Positions 6,088 through 6,837 of a DNA stretch of 6,837 nt are shown here, piece by piece. How positions within the stretch are numbered: position 1 is the stretch's first letter; each line of letters starts with the position of its first letter. Source of the stretch: Chloroflexota bacterium (lineage in GTDB: Bacteria; Chloroflexota; Anaerolineae; UBA1429); the NCBI GenBank assembly GCA_012513725.1, contig JAAZBQ010000541.1, positions 1 to 6,837 of the forward strand, written 5' to 3'. The notes beneath the pieces were generated by a model, which was not told the DNA's origin, searched no databases, and saw nothing but the letters and a program-made list of their open reading frames with translations. A program made the translations under genes and the position numbers.

Positions 6088-6116
6088 AGTATAGGACGGT
6101 CGTCGCCCTCGGGCAA
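6088..6116 (-). promoter_or_regulatory. mntP: Sigma70-type promoter for mntP
   Basis: Read on the minus strand, TTGCCC (6111-6116) and TATACT (6088-6093, 5/6 to TATAAT) are 17 bases apart. Transcription would start at about 6081, leaving a leader of about 64 bases that contains the stem-loop at 6039-6072. mntP can therefore be expressed separately from the creatininase gene upstream. I did not recognise an MntR-type operator around it. Confidence 0.65.
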
Positions 6117-6143
6117 GCCGGCATGCGTCGCGCCGCACGGAAG

Positions 6144-6162
6144 GCGGCAGCCCGGCTGCCGC
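6144..6162 (-). terminator. Terminator-like hairpin after the creatininase gene
   Basis: GCGGCAGC (6144-6151) and GCTGCCGC (6155-6162) form a perfect 8-bp stem with a 3-base loop, 18 bases beyond the creatininase stop on the minus strand. The bases that follow on that strand are CTTCCG, a poor T-tract, so intrinsic termination would be weak. Its position between a stop codon and the next promoter supports a terminator or 3'-end stability role. Confidence 0.4.
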
Positions 6163-6180
6163 AGTCCATAGAAGACGCCC

Positions 6181-6837
6181 CTACGGCTCCTGCCCGACGT
6201 CGTCGGCGCGTCGAAAGAACTCCTCCTGGAGAGCGGGGGCTACCGCGTCGGCCTTGACCGCAGCGATGTACTCGGCCAGGGTCTCGACGCGCAGGCGGAC
6301 GAGTTCACTCCCCTTGGCCTCGGAGGCCGATCGGGCGTCCCCGGCATAGTGCTCGGGATAGTCCGCGTACCACGAGACGGCGGTGGAGGTGGTAGGCAGG
6401 TGCCCCAGGCGCCCGCGGGGCCGGGCGGGCTCGTCGGGGACGGCGTCCATGCGCACCAGGCCCGGGAAGTTGCCCAGGGTGACGCTGGTCTCGTCCTCGC
6501 AGGCGTGGCCGCCATAGTGCGTCTCGCGGAGCGCGTCATACGCCTCGCGCCGGTCCTGGCTGACGGCTTCGGTCGGCAGGTAGAGTGTGTACGGCCTTTC
6601 CTCCCACAGGGCGCACTGCACGAGAAAGCGCACCAGGGCGTTGTTTCCGCCGTGGCCGTTGTATAGGACCACCTTGCGGAAACCGTTGCGGCCGATCTCG
6701 TCCAGCACCGCCTGGAGGAGATCCATGAGCAGGGTGGGGCGGATGGTCAGCGCGCCGGGAAAGCAGCGCGCCTCATAGATCTGGCCAAAGTAGAACGGCG
6801 GAAAGACCACCGCCGCCTCTCGCTCGGCGGCCAGGGA
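6181..6837 (-). CDS. Creatininase-family amidohydrolase, N-terminus beyond the right edge
   Basis: The visible 218 codons are the C-terminal five sixths of a creatininase-family protein (usual length about 250-260); the frame is open to the window edge, so about 40 residues, including the family's N-terminal metal-binding TEQHGPHLP-type segment, are outside. Visible hallmarks in order: VVFPPFYFG, then FPGALTIRP (about residues 27-35 of the visible part), the metal-site motif NGHGGN (about 60-65), and a HACEDETS segment (about 110-117) matching the family HAGexETS. These enzymes use Zn2+ or Mn2+ to open cyclic amides (creatinine) or hydrolyse formamides and related C-N bonds in the cytosol. 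Substrate unknown here, and creatinine itself is only one of many possibilities. An internal GTG at 6808-6810 is not the start, because the conserved sequence continues upstream of it. It stops 163 bases before mntP. Confidence 0.9.
   Translation of the reverse strand, partial: SLAAEREAAVVFPPFYFGQIYEARCFPGALTIRPTLLMDLLQAVLDEIGRNGFRKVVLYNGHGGNNALVRFLVQCALWEERPYTLYLPTEAVSQDRREAYDALRETHYGGHACEDETSVTLGNFPGLVRMDAVPDEPARPRGRLGHLPTTSTAVSWYADYPEHYAGDARSASEAKGSELVRLRVETLAEYIAAVKADAVAPALQEEFFRRADDVGQEP

Noticed and set aside
6018..6180. yybP-ykoY manganese riboswitch before mntP
   Set aside because: The predicted leader is about 64 bases and is mostly a single G-C stem; I could not find the conserved internal loops of that riboswitch.
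5469..6257. 262-codon plus-strand frame opposite mntP and the creatininase end
   Set aside because: Antisense to the unmistakable mntP; its translation is His/Ala/Glu/Arg-rich without any hydrophobic or catalytic pattern.

Overview
The window is GC-rich DNA (about two thirds G+C by eye) with dense, SD-led bacterial genes, GTG and possibly TTG starts, near-consensus sigma70-type promoters and one likely leaderless transcript. Phe TTT codons are frequent despite the high GC, which fits a high-GC actinomycete poorly. A thermophilic Chloroflexota/Thermomicrobia-like bacterium is my best guess, at low confidence. I see no mobile element, CRISPR array, tRNA, rRNA or phage gene.

Left block (+ strand, 43-2070): a promoter at 43-71 drives a two-gene unit, a 12-helix MFS transporter (80-1426) followed 11 bases later by a histidine phosphatase (1438-2070) with an unusual RHSH active-site motif.

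Middle block (+ strand, 2098-5395): a strong promoter (TTGATC-17-TATAAT), a leader of about 127 bases with a stem-loop just before the ribosome binding site, then a Gfo/Idh/MocA-type oxidoreductase (2260-3504), a DapA-superfamily aldolase-like protein overlapping it by ATGA (3501-4721), and after 77 bases a chloramphenicol-phosphotransferase-like kinase (4799-5395). The oxidoreductase/aldolase pair is almost certainly translationally coupled and probably performs consecutive steps on one unknown substrate, likely a sugar acid or other small carbonyl compound. A transporter, a phosphatase, a dehydrogenase, a lyase and a kinase side by side suggest a small-molecule catabolic or modification cluster; no member allows the substrate to be named.

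Right block (- strand, 5445-6837): a creatininase-family metal-dependent amidohydrolase runs in from the right edge (its N-terminus lies outside the window) and ends at 6181. A terminator-like hairpin follows, then a separate promoter (TTGCCC-17-TATACT), a short leader with a 14-bp stem, and mntP, a manganese exporter (5445-6017). mntP converges on the kinase gene across a 49-base gap.

The most interesting points are the atypical DapA-like protein (long, catalytic Tyr position apparently replaced) paired with a MocA protein carrying a DapB-like GxxGRMG loop, the matching leader stem-loops before two unrelated genes, and the drug-kinase-like enzyme placed among metabolic genes.
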